Assembly: GCF_008121495.1 (NCBI RefSeq)
Contig: NZ_CP043051.1
Location: forward strand, 434,001-498,000
From: Mediterraneibacter gnavus ATCC 29149
GTDB lineage: Bacteria; Bacillota; Clostridia; Lachnospirales; Lachnospiraceae
DNA: 64,000 bases
Direction: 5' to 3'
Part shown: piece after piece, positions 26,007 through 35,010 of the stretch
How the letters are laid out: every line of letters starts with the position of its first letter
Position numbering within the stretch: the stretch's first letter is position 1
Position numbers and translations under genes: made by a program
The notes under the pieces: generated by a model
Database searches by the model: none
Seen by the model: only the letters and a program-made list of their open reading frames with translations
Told to the model about the DNA's origin: nothing

Positions 26007-26468
26007 TCACTCCTCTTCTCTCAAATTTGCCGGTCCAAATCCAAACGGCAGTATCTCTTCCAGTGTTTTTGCAAAACATCCACCGTTTCCGTCCTCCAGA
26101 ACGATCTGAAATTCTTTTGGGTCACAAAATTCCATCATCACCTGACGGCATACTCCACAAGGCGCACAAAGTTCTCCTTTTTTACTCCCTTTCGGACCTC
26201 CGACGATCGCAATCGCCCGAAATTCTTTCACGCCCTCTGACACTGCCTGAAAAAGCGCAGTTCTTTCTGCACAGTTTGTAGCACTGTATGCCGCATTTTC
26301 GATATTACATCCTAGATAAACCGTTCCGTTTTCTGCCAGAAGGGCAGCGCCTACCTGAAATCCGGAGTAAGGAGAGTATGATCTCTCTTTTCCCTCATAT
26401 GCCAGACGGATCAATTCCTCTTTTGCTTTTCCATCCAGATCTGTTCCAAATTTAAATTCTTTTTTCAT
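26007..26468 (-). CDS. cdd: cytidine deaminase
   Basis: Zinc enzyme of 153 residues that deaminates cytidine and deoxycytidine to uridine forms. The motif TNCAERTA holds zinc Cys66 and catalytic Glu68; PCGVCRQ holds Cys104 and Cys107, giving the all-cysteine ligand set of tetrameric CDAs. The ATG follows AAGGAG at 8 bases. It lies 29 bp after pnp and 8 bp before add. The products go to the pyrimidine-nucleoside phosphorylase encoded earlier in the cluster. Confidence 0.96.
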   Translation of the reverse strand: MKKEFKFGTDLDGKAKEELIRLAYEGKERSYSPYSGFQVGAALLAENGTVYLGCNIENAAYSATNCAERTALFQAVSEGVKEFRAIAIVGGPKGSKKGELCAPCGVCRQVMMEFCDPKEFQIVLEDGNGGCFAKTLEEILPFGFGPANLREEE

Positions 26469-26497
26469 TGCGCACTCTCCTTGCACTGCTGCACATC

Positions 26498-27337
26498 CTA
26501 CGCCAGAGTTTCTCCAATCAGACGAATCGATTCTGTGACAAGACGCTTAAAGTCCTCTGCCACTCTGTCTGCAGTCTCCTGTACTTCTTTGTGATCCAGC
26601 TTCTGCGTGGACATTCCTGCTGCCAGATTCGTGATACAGGAAATTCCGCACACCTTCATTCCCATATGTCTTGCTGCCATAGCTTCACATGCTGTGCTCA
26701 TTCCGGCCGCATCTCCTCCCAGTGTTCTGCACATTCTGATCTCTGCCGGTGTCTCATAGCTTGGACCTGTAAACTGCATATAAACACCTTCCTTAAGAGC
26801 AACACCTGTGTTTGTCCCGGCTTTGCGGATCACATCCTGCAATTCTTTGTTATACACTTCACTCATATCCGGAAAACGAACGCCCAGTTCTTCGATATTC
26901 GATCCGATCAGAGGGCTCGGAACCGCTGTCGTAATCTGATCTGTGATCAGCATCAGATCTCCCGGATGAAAGTCAAAATTCACACCTCCTGCTGCGTTGG
27001 TCAGCATCACGATTTTTGCTCCCAGCATTCCCATCAGACGTACCGGAAGTACCACATCCTGCATCGGGTATCCCTCATAGAAATGCACTCTTCCCTGCAT
27101 TGCCACAACCGGGACACCTTCTACATAACCAAATAAAAATCTTCCCTTGTGTCCGGCCACGGTAGACACCGGAAATCCTTCAATCTCAGTGTATTCCATC
27201 GTCTCTTCCACCTGCATGGTCTCTGCATAGTCTCCCAGACCGGATCCTAAGATCAATGCCACCTTCGGCTGAAATTTAATTTTACTTTTCACTGCATCTG
27301 CGCATTTTACTAATTTTTCATAAATCTGGTTCATCAT
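26498..27337 (-). CDS. purine-nucleoside phosphorylase (inosine/guanosine type)
   Basis: Trimeric-class (PNP-I) phosphorylase of 279 residues that splits inosine and guanosine with phosphate to base and ribose-1-phosphate. Signatures: ALILGSGLGDYAE, phosphate-binding VAGHKGRFLFG, the segment GRVHFYEGYPM, MLTNAAGGVN, GPSYETPAEI with the base-site Glu, and ACEAMAARHMGMKV followed by SCITNLAAG. It overlaps the end of the Crp/Fnr gene by about 20 bp. The first two codons are both ATG (27337 or 27334) after AAAGGGG. Ribose-1-phosphate is converted by DeoB upstream. Confidence 0.95.
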   Translation of the reverse strand: MMNQIYEKLVKCADAVKSKIKFQPKVALILGSGLGDYAETMQVEETMEYTEIEGFPVSTVAGHKGRFLFGYVEGVPVVAMQGRVHFYEGYPMQDVVLPVRLMGMLGAKIVMLTNAAGGVNFDFHPGDLMLITDQITTAVPSPLIGSNIEELGVRFPDMSEVYNKELQDVIRKAGTNTGVALKEGVYMQFTGPSYETPAEIRMCRTLGGDAAGMSTACEAMAARHMGMKVCGISCITNLAAGMSTQKLDHKEVQETADRVAEDFKRLVTESIRLIGETLA

Positions 27338-28079
27338 TTCGACCCCTTTCTATCAATGGCTCAATTAATTTGGATACCAGTGCATGAAGCTGCTCATATT
27401 GCCCTTCATCAATATAAAATGTTTTTCCGCTACGGCTGATCAGCCCCTGCTCTTCAAACTTTTTTACCGCACGGTTCACGGTCTTTACACTTAAGCCCGA
27501 ATATTCTGCCAGTTCCTGTCTTGTATTGGTAAATGTTAATTTTCCGTTTTTTGCATATTTTTTATATCTGTGTTCAAAAAGAACCGCCACCCGGTCTGTC
27601 CCCGGCACAAACATATAGGTCCGGCTGGTCACTCCCTGCTCATACAGATAATGTCCCATGATCTTGGCTTCCTGCTTCAGCGCACGGATATCTGTGCGAA
27701 GCCACCTTGCATAGACATCGGCCGGAATGCGGATCGACGTACACGGTGTGATCGTCTGCAGGGTTGCCTGATACGTATCCAGATCCATGATCAGCTCCAT
27801 CCCGCCCATGGCATTGATCCCGTCAAACTGCATAAAGTCATAGGCAATGCCGTATACCCGGTAGTCTGTGATTTTAAACATCCCCCTCACAATAATGTGT
27901 ACGGTATCTACTGGCTGATTTTCTCTGATAAATACAACATTTTTATCCAGTTCCACCACACGGAAAGAATCCAGCAGCCAATCTGGAGCATCCTGAAAAA
28001 ACTGTTCAACCTCTTCCCGTCGTTCTTTTTTCAGCTCCCGCATAATAGGGAGCACTTGATATAGACGATCTGTTCCCAT
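27318..28079 (-). CDS. Crp/Fnr family transcriptional regulator of nucleoside salvage
   Basis: Regulator of 253 residues with an N-terminal cNMP-binding-like barrel (about 35-130) and a C-terminal winged helix-turn-helix, NTRQELAEYSGLSVKTVNRAV (first 20 residues at about 185-204). No cluster cysteines. It is transcribed from its own promoter between the bmp terminator and its ATG, and its end overlaps pnp. Placement within the nucleoside cluster implies control by a nucleoside or sugar phosphate, or autoregulation through a palindrome at its promoter; the effector is unknown. Confidence 0.88.
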   Translation of the reverse strand: MGTDRLYQVLPIMRELKKERREEVEQFFQDAPDWLLDSFRVVELDKNVVFIRENQPVDTVHIIVRGMFKITDYRVYGIAYDFMQFDGINAMGGMELIMDLDTYQATLQTITPCTSIRIPADVYARWLRTDIRALKQEAKIMGHYLYEQGVTSRTYMFVPGTDRVAVLFEHRYKKYAKNGKLTFTNTRQELAEYSGLSVKTVNRAVKKFEEQGLISRSGKTFYIDEGQYEQLHALVSKLIEPLIERGRNDEPDL

Positions 28080-28104
28080 ACATCCCCTTCCTTTGTATCT
28101 GGTA

Positions 28105-28125
28105 AATAGTCTCCTTACTATTATA
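28105..28125 (-). promoter_or_regulatory. promoter -10 with adjoining palindrome before the Crp/Fnr gene
   Basis: Perfect minus-strand TATAAT (28120-28125) with only a weak -35. It overlaps the palindrome AATAGT-N6-ACTATT (28105-28122), in the right place for an autoregulatory operator. Confidence 0.45.
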
Positions 28126-28176
28126 AAACAAATCGCCGAAAAAAACAGAAGTTCTTACATTTCCGTGAAAAAAATT

Positions 28177-28205
28177 TCCGGCTGACATTTAAAATCTGCC
28201 AGCCG
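28177..28205 (-). terminator. intrinsic terminator after the BMP lipoprotein gene
   Basis: Stem CCGGCTG/CAGCCGG with inner pairing, then AAATTTTTTT on the minus strand, 18 bp after the stop. It separates the deoB-bmp transcript from the regulator-pnp-cdd-add transcript. Confidence 0.75.
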
Positions 28206-28223
28206 GATACATGTACGCCATTC

Positions 28224-29339
28224 TTATTTGATCAGCTCTACTTTTACAACTTCTGTCGGAACACCTGTTGCATCCTCTGCTGTCTGGTCATTTCCAACTT
28301 TAATTGTACCGTCTTTTAACTGTGCATACAGTTCATCATATTTTTCCTGTGTGAATACTTTAAATTTAGAAGTTTCCATTGGAAGTTTTACACCATCCTG
28401 AGAAGCGTCCAGAGTCACTGTTTTTCCTCCCTGGAAGCTGTCATTATAGTAATCTTCCAGTGCTCCATAAATAGAATCTCCAAGGTTCTTCATTGCGGAA
28501 GTGATGACTGTCTCAGACTCTACAGACTGGTCAACGTCTACACCGATCACAACTTTGTCTGCTGTCTCTGCCGCTTTCATAACAGAGTTTCCAACTCCGC
28601 CGCCACATGCAAAGATACACTCTGTTCCTTCATTGTACCATGCTGCTGCTTTTGCGTTGTTTTCCGGAGATGCATCAAAGTTTCCTACATAAGTATATTT
28701 CATTTTGATGTCCCCTGCTTTGAGTCCCATATCTTTTGCTGCCGCATCTGCTCCCTGGATAAATCCATATCCATAGCGGATAACCGCAGGTACCGCGATA
28801 CCACCCATAAATCCAAGATTCTTGTATCCTTCTGTCACCGCTGCATATCCAGCCAGATATCCGGCCTGCTCTTCCGCATACATGATAGACATTACATTGT
28901 CTTCGATCTGTACATTTCCGTCCTTATCCTTTGGCTCTGCATCTACAAGGATAAAGCTTACATCCGGATATTTTGTCTGTGCCTCCATGATCGGATACTC
29001 AAACAAGAATCCCGGTGTTGCAATAACTTTTGCCCCGCCTTTTACTGCCAGATCAATGGCATTCATACAAGCCTCATCAGATTTTTCTGTTGGTTTGTAA
29101 TATTTGTGTGTCAGGTTGTTGTCTTTTGCGTATTTTTCAAGTCCTTCCCATGTTCCCTGGTTAAATGACTTGTCATCAATGGTTCCAACGTCTGTGATCA
29201 GTGCCAGCTCATAACCGCCTTTTCCGCCTTTGTCTCCATCTTTTGCATCAGATCCTTCACTTCCTGGTTTCTGTACACATCCTGTCATTCCGACAACGAG
29301 TGTTGCTGCCATAAGCAGACTTAAGATTTTCTTTTTCAT
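28224..29339 (-). CDS. BMP family nucleoside-binding lipoprotein
   Basis: Substrate-binding lipoprotein of 371 residues for the ABC importer encoded upstream. A signal peptide ends in the lipobox VVGMTGC with Cys21 lipidated, followed by a flexible Gly/Asp/Lys linker. The body shows the BMP (PnrA-like) marks: ALITDVGTIDDKSFNQGTWE, GFMGGIAVPAVIRYGYGF and ECIFACGGGVGNSV. Characterised relatives (NupN of Bacillus, BmpA of Lactococcus, PnrA) bind purine and pyrimidine nucleosides. It is the last gene before a terminator, an order that may help high expression or separate control of the binding protein. Confidence 0.93.
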   Translation of the reverse strand: MKKKILSLLMAATLVVGMTGCVQKPGSEGSDAKDGDKGGKGGYELALITDVGTIDDKSFNQGTWEGLEKYAKDNNLTHKYYKPTEKSDEACMNAIDLAVKGGAKVIATPGFLFEYPIMEAQTKYPDVSFILVDAEPKDKDGNVQIEDNVMSIMYAEEQAGYLAGYAAVTEGYKNLGFMGGIAVPAVIRYGYGFIQGADAAAKDMGLKAGDIKMKYTYVGNFDASPENNAKAAAWYNEGTECIFACGGGVGNSVMKAAETADKVVIGVDVDQSVESETVITSAMKNLGDSIYGALEDYYNDSFQGGKTVTLDASQDGVKLPMETSKFKVFTQEKYDELYAQLKDGTIKVGNDQTAEDATGVPTEVVKVELIK

Positions 29340-29351
29340 GTCTTCTCCTCC

Positions 29352-30017
29352 TTAATATCCACTGGTCTGTTCGCCCTGAATCAGTTGAATTGCAGAGCTG
29401 GTACCAATTCTATCACATCCTGCTTCCAGGAATGCTTCCATATCAGCCACTGTCTTGACTCCGCCCGCTGCTTTCATTTTTACGTCCGGTCCGATATTCT
29501 CTCTAAATAAACGGATGTCTTCCAGTGTTGCTCCGGCTGTTCCAAATCCGGTGGAAGTCTTGATGTAATCTGCTCCCGCCGCTGTCACAGCTTTACACAT
29601 CGCGATCTTTTCTTCCTCTGTCAGATAGCAGGTCTCAATGATCACTTTTAAGATCTTATCGCCTGTAATCTTCTTGAGTGCCGCAATTTCTGCCTGTACC
29701 GCATCGTAATTTCCGTTTTTCACATCGGAAATATTCACTACCATATCTACTTCAGATGCACCGTCTTCCAGTGCTTTTTTTGTCTCCGCCGCCTTTGCCT
29801 CTGTAACGCTGTACCCCAGTGGAAATCCCACTACTGTACAAATATTGATCTTCTCTCCATACGTATCATGCACCCGCTTGATGTAGCATGGCGGGATACA
29901 TACAGAAGCTGTCTCGTATTCGATCGCTTCCTCACATAATTTCTGAATGTCTTCCCAAGTGGCAAATGCCCTCAGCTGTGTGTGATCCACATGTTTCAAA
30001 ATTTCTTTCTGATCCAT
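29352..30017 (-). CDS. deoC: deoxyribose-phosphate aldolase
   Basis: Class I aldolase of 221 residues that cleaves 2-deoxyribose-5-phosphate to acetaldehyde and glyceraldehyde-3-phosphate. The Schiff-base lysine is Lys153 in DYIKTSTGFGTAGAT, with the second lysine at 182 in KMKAAGGVKT. HVDHTQLRAFAT at the N-terminus and VGFPLGYS are family marks. A 21-bp gap separates it from the phosphorylase gene upstream. It completes deoxynucleoside catabolism begun by the phosphorylases and DeoB. Confidence 0.97.
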   Translation of the reverse strand: MDQKEILKHVDHTQLRAFATWEDIQKLCEEAIEYETASVCIPPCYIKRVHDTYGEKINICTVVGFPLGYSVTEAKAAETKKALEDGASEVDMVVNISDVKNGNYDAVQAEIAALKKITGDKILKVIIETCYLTEEEKIAMCKAVTAAGADYIKTSTGFGTAGATLEDIRLFRENIGPDVKMKAAGGVKTVADMEAFLEAGCDRIGTSSAIQLIQGEQTSGY

Positions 30018-30038
30018 TTTTGTTCGCCGCCTTTCTTT

Positions 30039-31361
30039 TTAAAAATACTCTACCTGCTCTTTTGTAACACGTGCGTAAACAAGCTTTTCCTCTTCTGCAC
30101 GTATACTTTTTTGTGTCACTGCTGACAAATAACGCTTCGCTGCCGCTTCAAATAATTCTTCTCTGGAAGCATACATAGTCGCCAGAGACTCGCCTTTTTC
30201 CACATAATCTCCCACTTTTTTGTGAATGATAATACCTGCCGCGAAATCAATCCCACTGTCTTTCGTCTCTCTTCCGGCTCCCAGCATTGCAGAAGCGATT
30301 CCACAGCTCTCCGTATCCATAAATGTAATATATCCAGATTCCTTCGCGCAAACTTCATAAGAATATGGAGCTTTTGCAAACTTCTGCGTATCCCAGATCA
30401 CCGCATCATCACCGCCCTGGGCTCTCACCATAGCTGCCAGATGCTCCAGTGCCTTCCCGTTTGCGATCACTTCTTTTACCATACTCTTACACTCATCCAG
30501 CGTTCCTTTTCCTGCCAGATAGAGCATATTAGAGGCAAGATGCATACAAACCACTGTCAGATCCTGTGGTCCGTTTCCTTTGAGTGTCTCCACTGCCTCG
30601 ATCACTTCCAGGCTGTTTCCGATATTATGTCCCAGCGGAATGTCCATATTGGTAATCAGGGCAACCGTACGTTTTCCTGCATTTTCCCCAATGGAGACCA
30701 TCTCTTTTGCAAGTGCCACGGAATCTTCCAGTGTCTTCATAAAAGCTCCGCTTCCAGTCTTGACATCCAACAGGATACAGTCGTTTCCGGCTGCCAGCTT
30801 TTTACTCATAATGGAAACTGCGATCAGTGGAATACTGTCCACAGTCGCTGTCACATCCCGAAGCGCATACAGTTTTTTATCTGCCGGAGCCAGATTGCCG
30901 GACTGTCCGATTACACTGACTCCCGTCTTATTTACTACCTCAAAAAATTCTTCTCTTGTCAGAGTCGTCCGAAGTCCGGGAATCGATTCCAGTTTATCTA
31001 CAGTTCCTCCGGTATGTCCCAGACCCCGACCGGACATTTTTGCCACTTTTGCACCACATGCCGCTACAATCGGTGCAATGATCAGTGTAGTCTTGTCTCC
31101 GACTCCACCGGTAGAATGTTTATCCACCTTAGTTCCTTCAATCCCGGAAAGATCTACCATATCCCCGGAATGAGCCACTGCCAGTGTCATGGCAAGTGTC
31201 TCTTCCTCTGTCATTCCCTGAAAATACACTGCCATCAAAAATGCAGACATCTGATAATCAGGAATATTTCCCGCTACGTATTCTTCTACCAGATACTGAA
31301 TCTCTTGGTGGTTTAAAGCTTCTCCGTTTCTTTTTTTCATGATCAGGTCATACATTCTCAT
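30039..31361 (-). CDS. pyrimidine-nucleoside phosphorylase
   Basis: Phosphorylase of 440 residues of the thymidine/pyrimidine-nucleoside phosphorylase family. It releases uracil or thymine and (deoxy)ribose-1-phosphate. Family signature: a glycine-rich phosphate site in KHSTGGVGDKTTL, then SGRGLGHTGGTVDKLE (the family PROSITE region) and DVKTGSGAFM with AAGNDCILL. The C-terminal domain has the lipoyl-like fold. It is 24 bp after the second permease gene. Bacillota members usually accept both uridine and thymidine (Pdp), which is why deoA is not asserted. Confidence 0.95.
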   Translation of the reverse strand: MRMYDLIMKKRNGEALNHQEIQYLVEEYVAGNIPDYQMSAFLMAVYFQGMTEEETLAMTLAVAHSGDMVDLSGIEGTKVDKHSTGGVGDKTTLIIAPIVAACGAKVAKMSGRGLGHTGGTVDKLESIPGLRTTLTREEFFEVVNKTGVSVIGQSGNLAPADKKLYALRDVTATVDSIPLIAVSIMSKKLAAGNDCILLDVKTGSGAFMKTLEDSVALAKEMVSIGENAGKRTVALITNMDIPLGHNIGNSLEVIEAVETLKGNGPQDLTVVCMHLASNMLYLAGKGTLDECKSMVKEVIANGKALEHLAAMVRAQGGDDAVIWDTQKFAKAPYSYEVCAKESGYITFMDTESCGIASAMLGAGRETKDSGIDFAAGIIIHKKVGDYVEKGESLATMYASREELFEAAAKRYLSAVTQKSIRAEEEKLVYARVTKEQVEYF

Positions 31362-31385
31362 TGTCTTATCCCTGCCTTTCCTCGA

Positions 31386-32339
31386 CTATCTGCTTCCCTT
31401 GTCATATGGGATTCCCTCTGCTTTCGGAGCCTGTGAATTCTTGGAGAAGAATGCCAGAACAACCAGTGTTGCAATATAAGGAATCATCTTGTATACCTCA
31501 TTCGGTATCGGCAGTGATTTCAGGAATGGAATCGTAGAGTATGCACTGGAGAGTGTTTTCATGATTCCAAAGAAGAATGCTGCCATTAAAATCTTGTTGC
31601 TTCGCCACTGTCCGAAGATCAGAACCGCGATTGCCAAAAATCCGTATCCGGCTACACTTGCATTGAAGTTTGTAGAAGTCGGAACAACAAAGATCAGTCC
31701 TCCGATTCCTCCGAGTACACCGGAAATAATCACTCCGGCATAACGAATTTTGTAGACGTTGACTCCCACAGAATCTGCTGCTCCCGGATGTTCTCCACAG
31801 GCGCGCAGTCGGAGTCCGAATCTTGTGTTTTTGATCACAAATGCGGCTACCGCAAAAATCAGGATTCCAATATAAGTAGAAATATAGCAATTCTGGAAGA
31901 ACAAATCTCCGATTACCGGAATATCTCCCAATACCGGCACTTTATTGATATGGAATGTGTCCGTAAACTGGATCTGCTGCATTCCCTGGATCATACGTGC
32001 TGTAAAAATCGCAAAAGCCGGTGCAAAGAGGTTCAGCGCCGTACCGCTGATGGTCTGATCTGCTTTCATATTGATCGAAGCAAATGCATGCAGAAGACTA
32101 AACAGTCCTCCGGTCAGTCCCGCTACCAGCATGGCGAGCAGGAACAATCCCTGACCACTTAATGTCCCCTGGAAAATATTGATAAAGAAGATCCCCGCAA
32201 AGGCTCCCATGACCATGATACCTTCCAGTGCGATATTGATCACACCGCTTCGTTCCGAATACATTGCTCCGATTGCAACGATCAAAAGCGGAATGGCAAA
32301 ATACATCGTCTGCTGTACAACGAAATATGCTACATTCAT
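31386..32339 (-). CDS. ABC nucleoside importer, permease 2
   Basis: Membrane permease of 317 residues with about eight to nine helices, BPD_transp_2 family. Marks are GAMYSERSGVINIALEGIMV near the N-terminus and LRACGEHPGAADSVGVNVYK, the usual coupling segment, ahead of GGIGGLIFVV. It overlaps the upstream permease by 4 bp. It pairs with that permease to form the channel served by the BMP lipoprotein and the double ATPase. It corresponds by position to NupQ of Bacillus. Confidence 0.93.
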   Translation of the reverse strand: MNVAYFVVQQTMYFAIPLLIVAIGAMYSERSGVINIALEGIMVMGAFAGIFFINIFQGTLSGQGLFLLAMLVAGLTGGLFSLLHAFASINMKADQTISGTALNLFAPAFAIFTARMIQGMQQIQFTDTFHINKVPVLGDIPVIGDLFFQNCYISTYIGILIFAVAAFVIKNTRFGLRLRACGEHPGAADSVGVNVYKIRYAGVIISGVLGGIGGLIFVVPTSTNFNASVAGYGFLAIAVLIFGQWRSNKILMAAFFFGIMKTLSSAYSTIPFLKSLPIPNEVYKMIPYIATLVVLAFFSKNSQAPKAEGIPYDKGSR

Positions 32340-33466
32340 GACTGTCCCTCCTTCCCTGCACGATCTGTTCCTGATTTTTTCTCTGCCTTTTTCGCTTTTC
32401 TCATCTGAAATTTATAAATCGTATTTTTAAATAACAGGGAAAGCGCTCCGCAGTAAATAATCGCTGCAATAATAATATCAATCACTTCCGGTGCGAAATC
32501 AAACAGCTGCATATTGTTTCCGCCTACTGTGATATATCCGATGAAAAGTCCTGCAAATAAAATTCCGATCGGATTGGAAAGTCCGAGCAGTGCAACGGAA
32601 ATTCCGGAGAATCCTTCCGGTGCGATCACGTCCAGTACCTGCATATATTTTCCGGAGTTTGCCAGATATAACAGTGCTCCGCCGAGTCCGGAGAGCGCAC
32701 CTGCGATCACCATGGAAAGTACGATATTGCGCTTTTCATTGATACCTGCATACCGGCTGGCATCCGGATTCATTCCGCAGGCTTTCAGTTCGTATCCGAA
32801 AATCGTCTTATTCAACAGAATGTAAATTAAGATCACGCATCCAATGGCGATCAAAATTCCGACATTGATGCTTGCTCCCGGGAACAGTTTATCCAGTCCG
32901 CCTTTCGGAAGATTTGCTCCCTCTGCTACTGCCATGGACTGATTCTTTACCTGATCATATACGGTATTCTGAATCAGCATATTGGTCAGATACATTCCGA
33001 TATAGTTCATCATAATGGATGAAATTACTTCATTTACATTGAAAAATGCTTTTAAAAGTCCAGGAACCATGCCCCAGAGCGCTCCTGCCAGAATCGCTGC
33101 CAGAAGTGCCGCCAGACAATGAACTCCCGGCGGGAGAAATGTGAATTTGACTCCCACATATACCGCTGCAAACGCACCGGCTGTAAACTGTCCGGACGCT
33201 CCGATATTAAACAATCCGGTCTTAAATGCAAATCCTACGGAAAGTCCTGTCATGATCAGCGGTGTCGCCATATACAGCACCTGTCCGAATCCCTGCATTC
33301 CATCCGTAAACCCACCCTGAATGATCATCATAAATCCGCCGAATGCCTGGCTTGGATTACTGATCAGAAGAATGATCAGACCAAACAACAGACCGCAGAC
33401 GATCGCAAGAATGGAGGAACTGAAATTGACAAAGCCTTCTCCTTTAAACAAATTCTTAATCTTCAT
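32336..33466 (-). CDS. ABC nucleoside importer, permease 1
   Basis: Membrane permease of 376 residues, about nine helices, BPD_transp_2 family. It has the paired motifs GLSVGFAFKTGLFNIGASGQ and ELKACGMNPDASRYAGINEK, as seen in nucleoside and sugar importers. A basic C-terminal tail (MRKAKKAEKKSG) follows the last helix. It starts 11 bp inside the ATPase gene and overlaps the next permease, so all three are translationally coupled. It corresponds by position to NupP. Confidence 0.93.
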   Translation of the reverse strand: MKIKNLFKGEGFVNFSSSILAIVCGLLFGLIILLISNPSQAFGGFMMIIQGGFTDGMQGFGQVLYMATPLIMTGLSVGFAFKTGLFNIGASGQFTAGAFAAVYVGVKFTFLPPGVHCLAALLAAILAGALWGMVPGLLKAFFNVNEVISSIMMNYIGMYLTNMLIQNTVYDQVKNQSMAVAEGANLPKGGLDKLFPGASINVGILIAIGCVILIYILLNKTIFGYELKACGMNPDASRYAGINEKRNIVLSMVIAGALSGLGGALLYLANSGKYMQVLDVIAPEGFSGISVALLGLSNPIGILFAGLFIGYITVGGNNMQLFDFAPEVIDIIIAAIIYCGALSLLFKNTIYKFQMRKAKKAEKKSGTDRAGKEGQS

Positions 33467-34988
33467 TCTTCACACTCCTTTTCGCTCCTGCCATGTAAAG
33501 TCCGAGTTCTTCTGTCGTAATCTTCTTCGGATCCAGATCTGCAACAATCTCACCCTCGTACATGACGATGATCCTGTCACTGACATTCATCACCTCATCC
33601 AGTTCCAGTGAAACGAGAAGAACTGCCTTTCCTGCGTCCCGCTGCTCAATGAGCTGTTTGTGGATGTACTCGATCGCACCTACGTCCAGACCTCGTACCG
33701 GCTGTACTGCAATGACAATTTCCGGATTACGGTCCAGCTCTCTGGCAATAATCGCTTTCTGCTGATTTCCTCCCGACATGCCTCTGGCAATACTCTTCTC
33801 CCCCTGACTGGAACGGATATCAAATTTCTCGATCAGCATTTTCGCATACTGACGAATCGCATCAAATTTTAAAAAGCCGTGATTCTGGAATCTCCTGGTA
33901 TAGTAAGACTGCAGAACCAGGTTTTCCTGAAGTGTGTAATCTAAAACCAGTCCGTCTTTGTGACGATCTTCCGGAATATGCGCCACTCCGTCCAGACATT
34001 TCTGACGAATACTCTCTTTGGTGATATCCTTTCCATTTAAGATCACCTGTCCATGCTCGATCGGTATCAGACCTGTGATTCCATATACCAGCTCAGACTG
34101 TCCGTTTCCGTCAATACCTGCCACGCAGAGAATCTCGCCTTTTCTTACCTGGAAAGATACATTGTCAACCGCAGCTTTTCCATGATGTCTGGATTTTACA
34201 GTCAGATTTTTCACTTCCAGAACCGGTTCTCCCGGTGTCATCTCCGGTTTGTCTACGATAAAGTTGACCTTGCGTCCGACCATCATCTCAGACATCTGCT
34301 CTTTGGATGTCTCTGCCACCTCGACAGTTCCGATGTATTTTCCTTTTCTCAGAACACTGCATCGATTTGCAACTTCTTTGATCTCATTGAGCTTATGTGT
34401 GATAAAGATAATGGATTTTCCTTCTGCGATCAGCTGCTTCATCACCTTCATCAGTTCACTGATTTCCTGTGGTGTCAGAACTGCTGTCGGCTCGTCAAAG
34501 ATCAGGATATCATTGTCGCAGTAGAGCATCTTTAAGATCTCCACTCTCTGCTGCATCCCAACTGTGATATCCGAAATATACGCATCCGGATCGATCTTGA
34601 ATTTGTACTTCTCACTGAGCTCCATTACTTTTTTACGGGCTGCATCCATTTTGAGCACACCCATCTTTGTTGTCTCACGTCCCAGAACAATACTTTCCAG
34701 AACTGTGAAGTTGTGTACCAGCTTGAAGTGCTGGTGTACCATTCCGATTCCAAGATCATTGGCGTCATTCGGGTTGTTGATGTTCACTGTTTTCCCATTG
34801 ATGCGGATCTCTCCTTCCTCCGGCTGGTACAGACCGAAGAGAACGCTCATCAGTGTTGACTTTCCTGCTCCATTTTCACCGAGCAGCGCGTGGATCTCGC
34901 CTTTTTTTACCTGGAGGGTGATATCATCGTTTGCTTTGAAATTTCCAAACTGTTTGGTGATGTGGTTCATTTCAATTACATATTCCAC
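33456..34988 (-). CDS. ABC nucleoside importer, double ATPase
   Basis: Cytoplasmic ATPase of 510 residues with two fused ABC domains. The first has a full Walker A GENGAGKST (Lys43) and Walker B ILIFDEPTAVLT. The second has the degenerate P-loop GIDGNGQSEL without lysine, but a good signature GMSGGNQQKAI, as in the RbsA/NupO group. It energises nucleoside import with the two permeases and the BMP lipoprotein. It lies 22 bp after deoB. Confidence 0.94.
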   Translation of the reverse strand: MEYVIEMNHITKQFGNFKANDDITLQVKKGEIHALLGENGAGKSTLMSVLFGLYQPEEGEIRINGKTVNINNPNDANDLGIGMVHQHFKLVHNFTVLESIVLGRETTKMGVLKMDAARKKVMELSEKYKFKIDPDAYISDITVGMQQRVEILKMLYCDNDILIFDEPTAVLTPQEISELMKVMKQLIAEGKSIIFITHKLNEIKEVANRCSVLRKGKYIGTVEVAETSKEQMSEMMVGRKVNFIVDKPEMTPGEPVLEVKNLTVKSRHHGKAAVDNVSFQVRKGEILCVAGIDGNGQSELVYGITGLIPIEHGQVILNGKDITKESIRQKCLDGVAHIPEDRHKDGLVLDYTLQENLVLQSYYTRRFQNHGFLKFDAIRQYAKMLIEKFDIRSSQGEKSIARGMSGGNQQKAIIARELDRNPEIVIAVQPVRGLDVGAIEYIHKQLIEQRDAGKAVLLVSLELDEVMNVSDRIIVMYEGEIVADLDPKKITTEELGLYMAGAKRSVKNED

Positions 34989-35010
34989 ATTCGCTTCCTC
35001 CCTTTCTCTT

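Noticed and set aside
30222..31316. 364-residue plus-strand frame over the pyrimidine-nucleoside phosphorylase
   Set aside because: Antisense shadow with Cys/His/Ser-rich composition; the minus strand has the conserved phosphorylase motifs.
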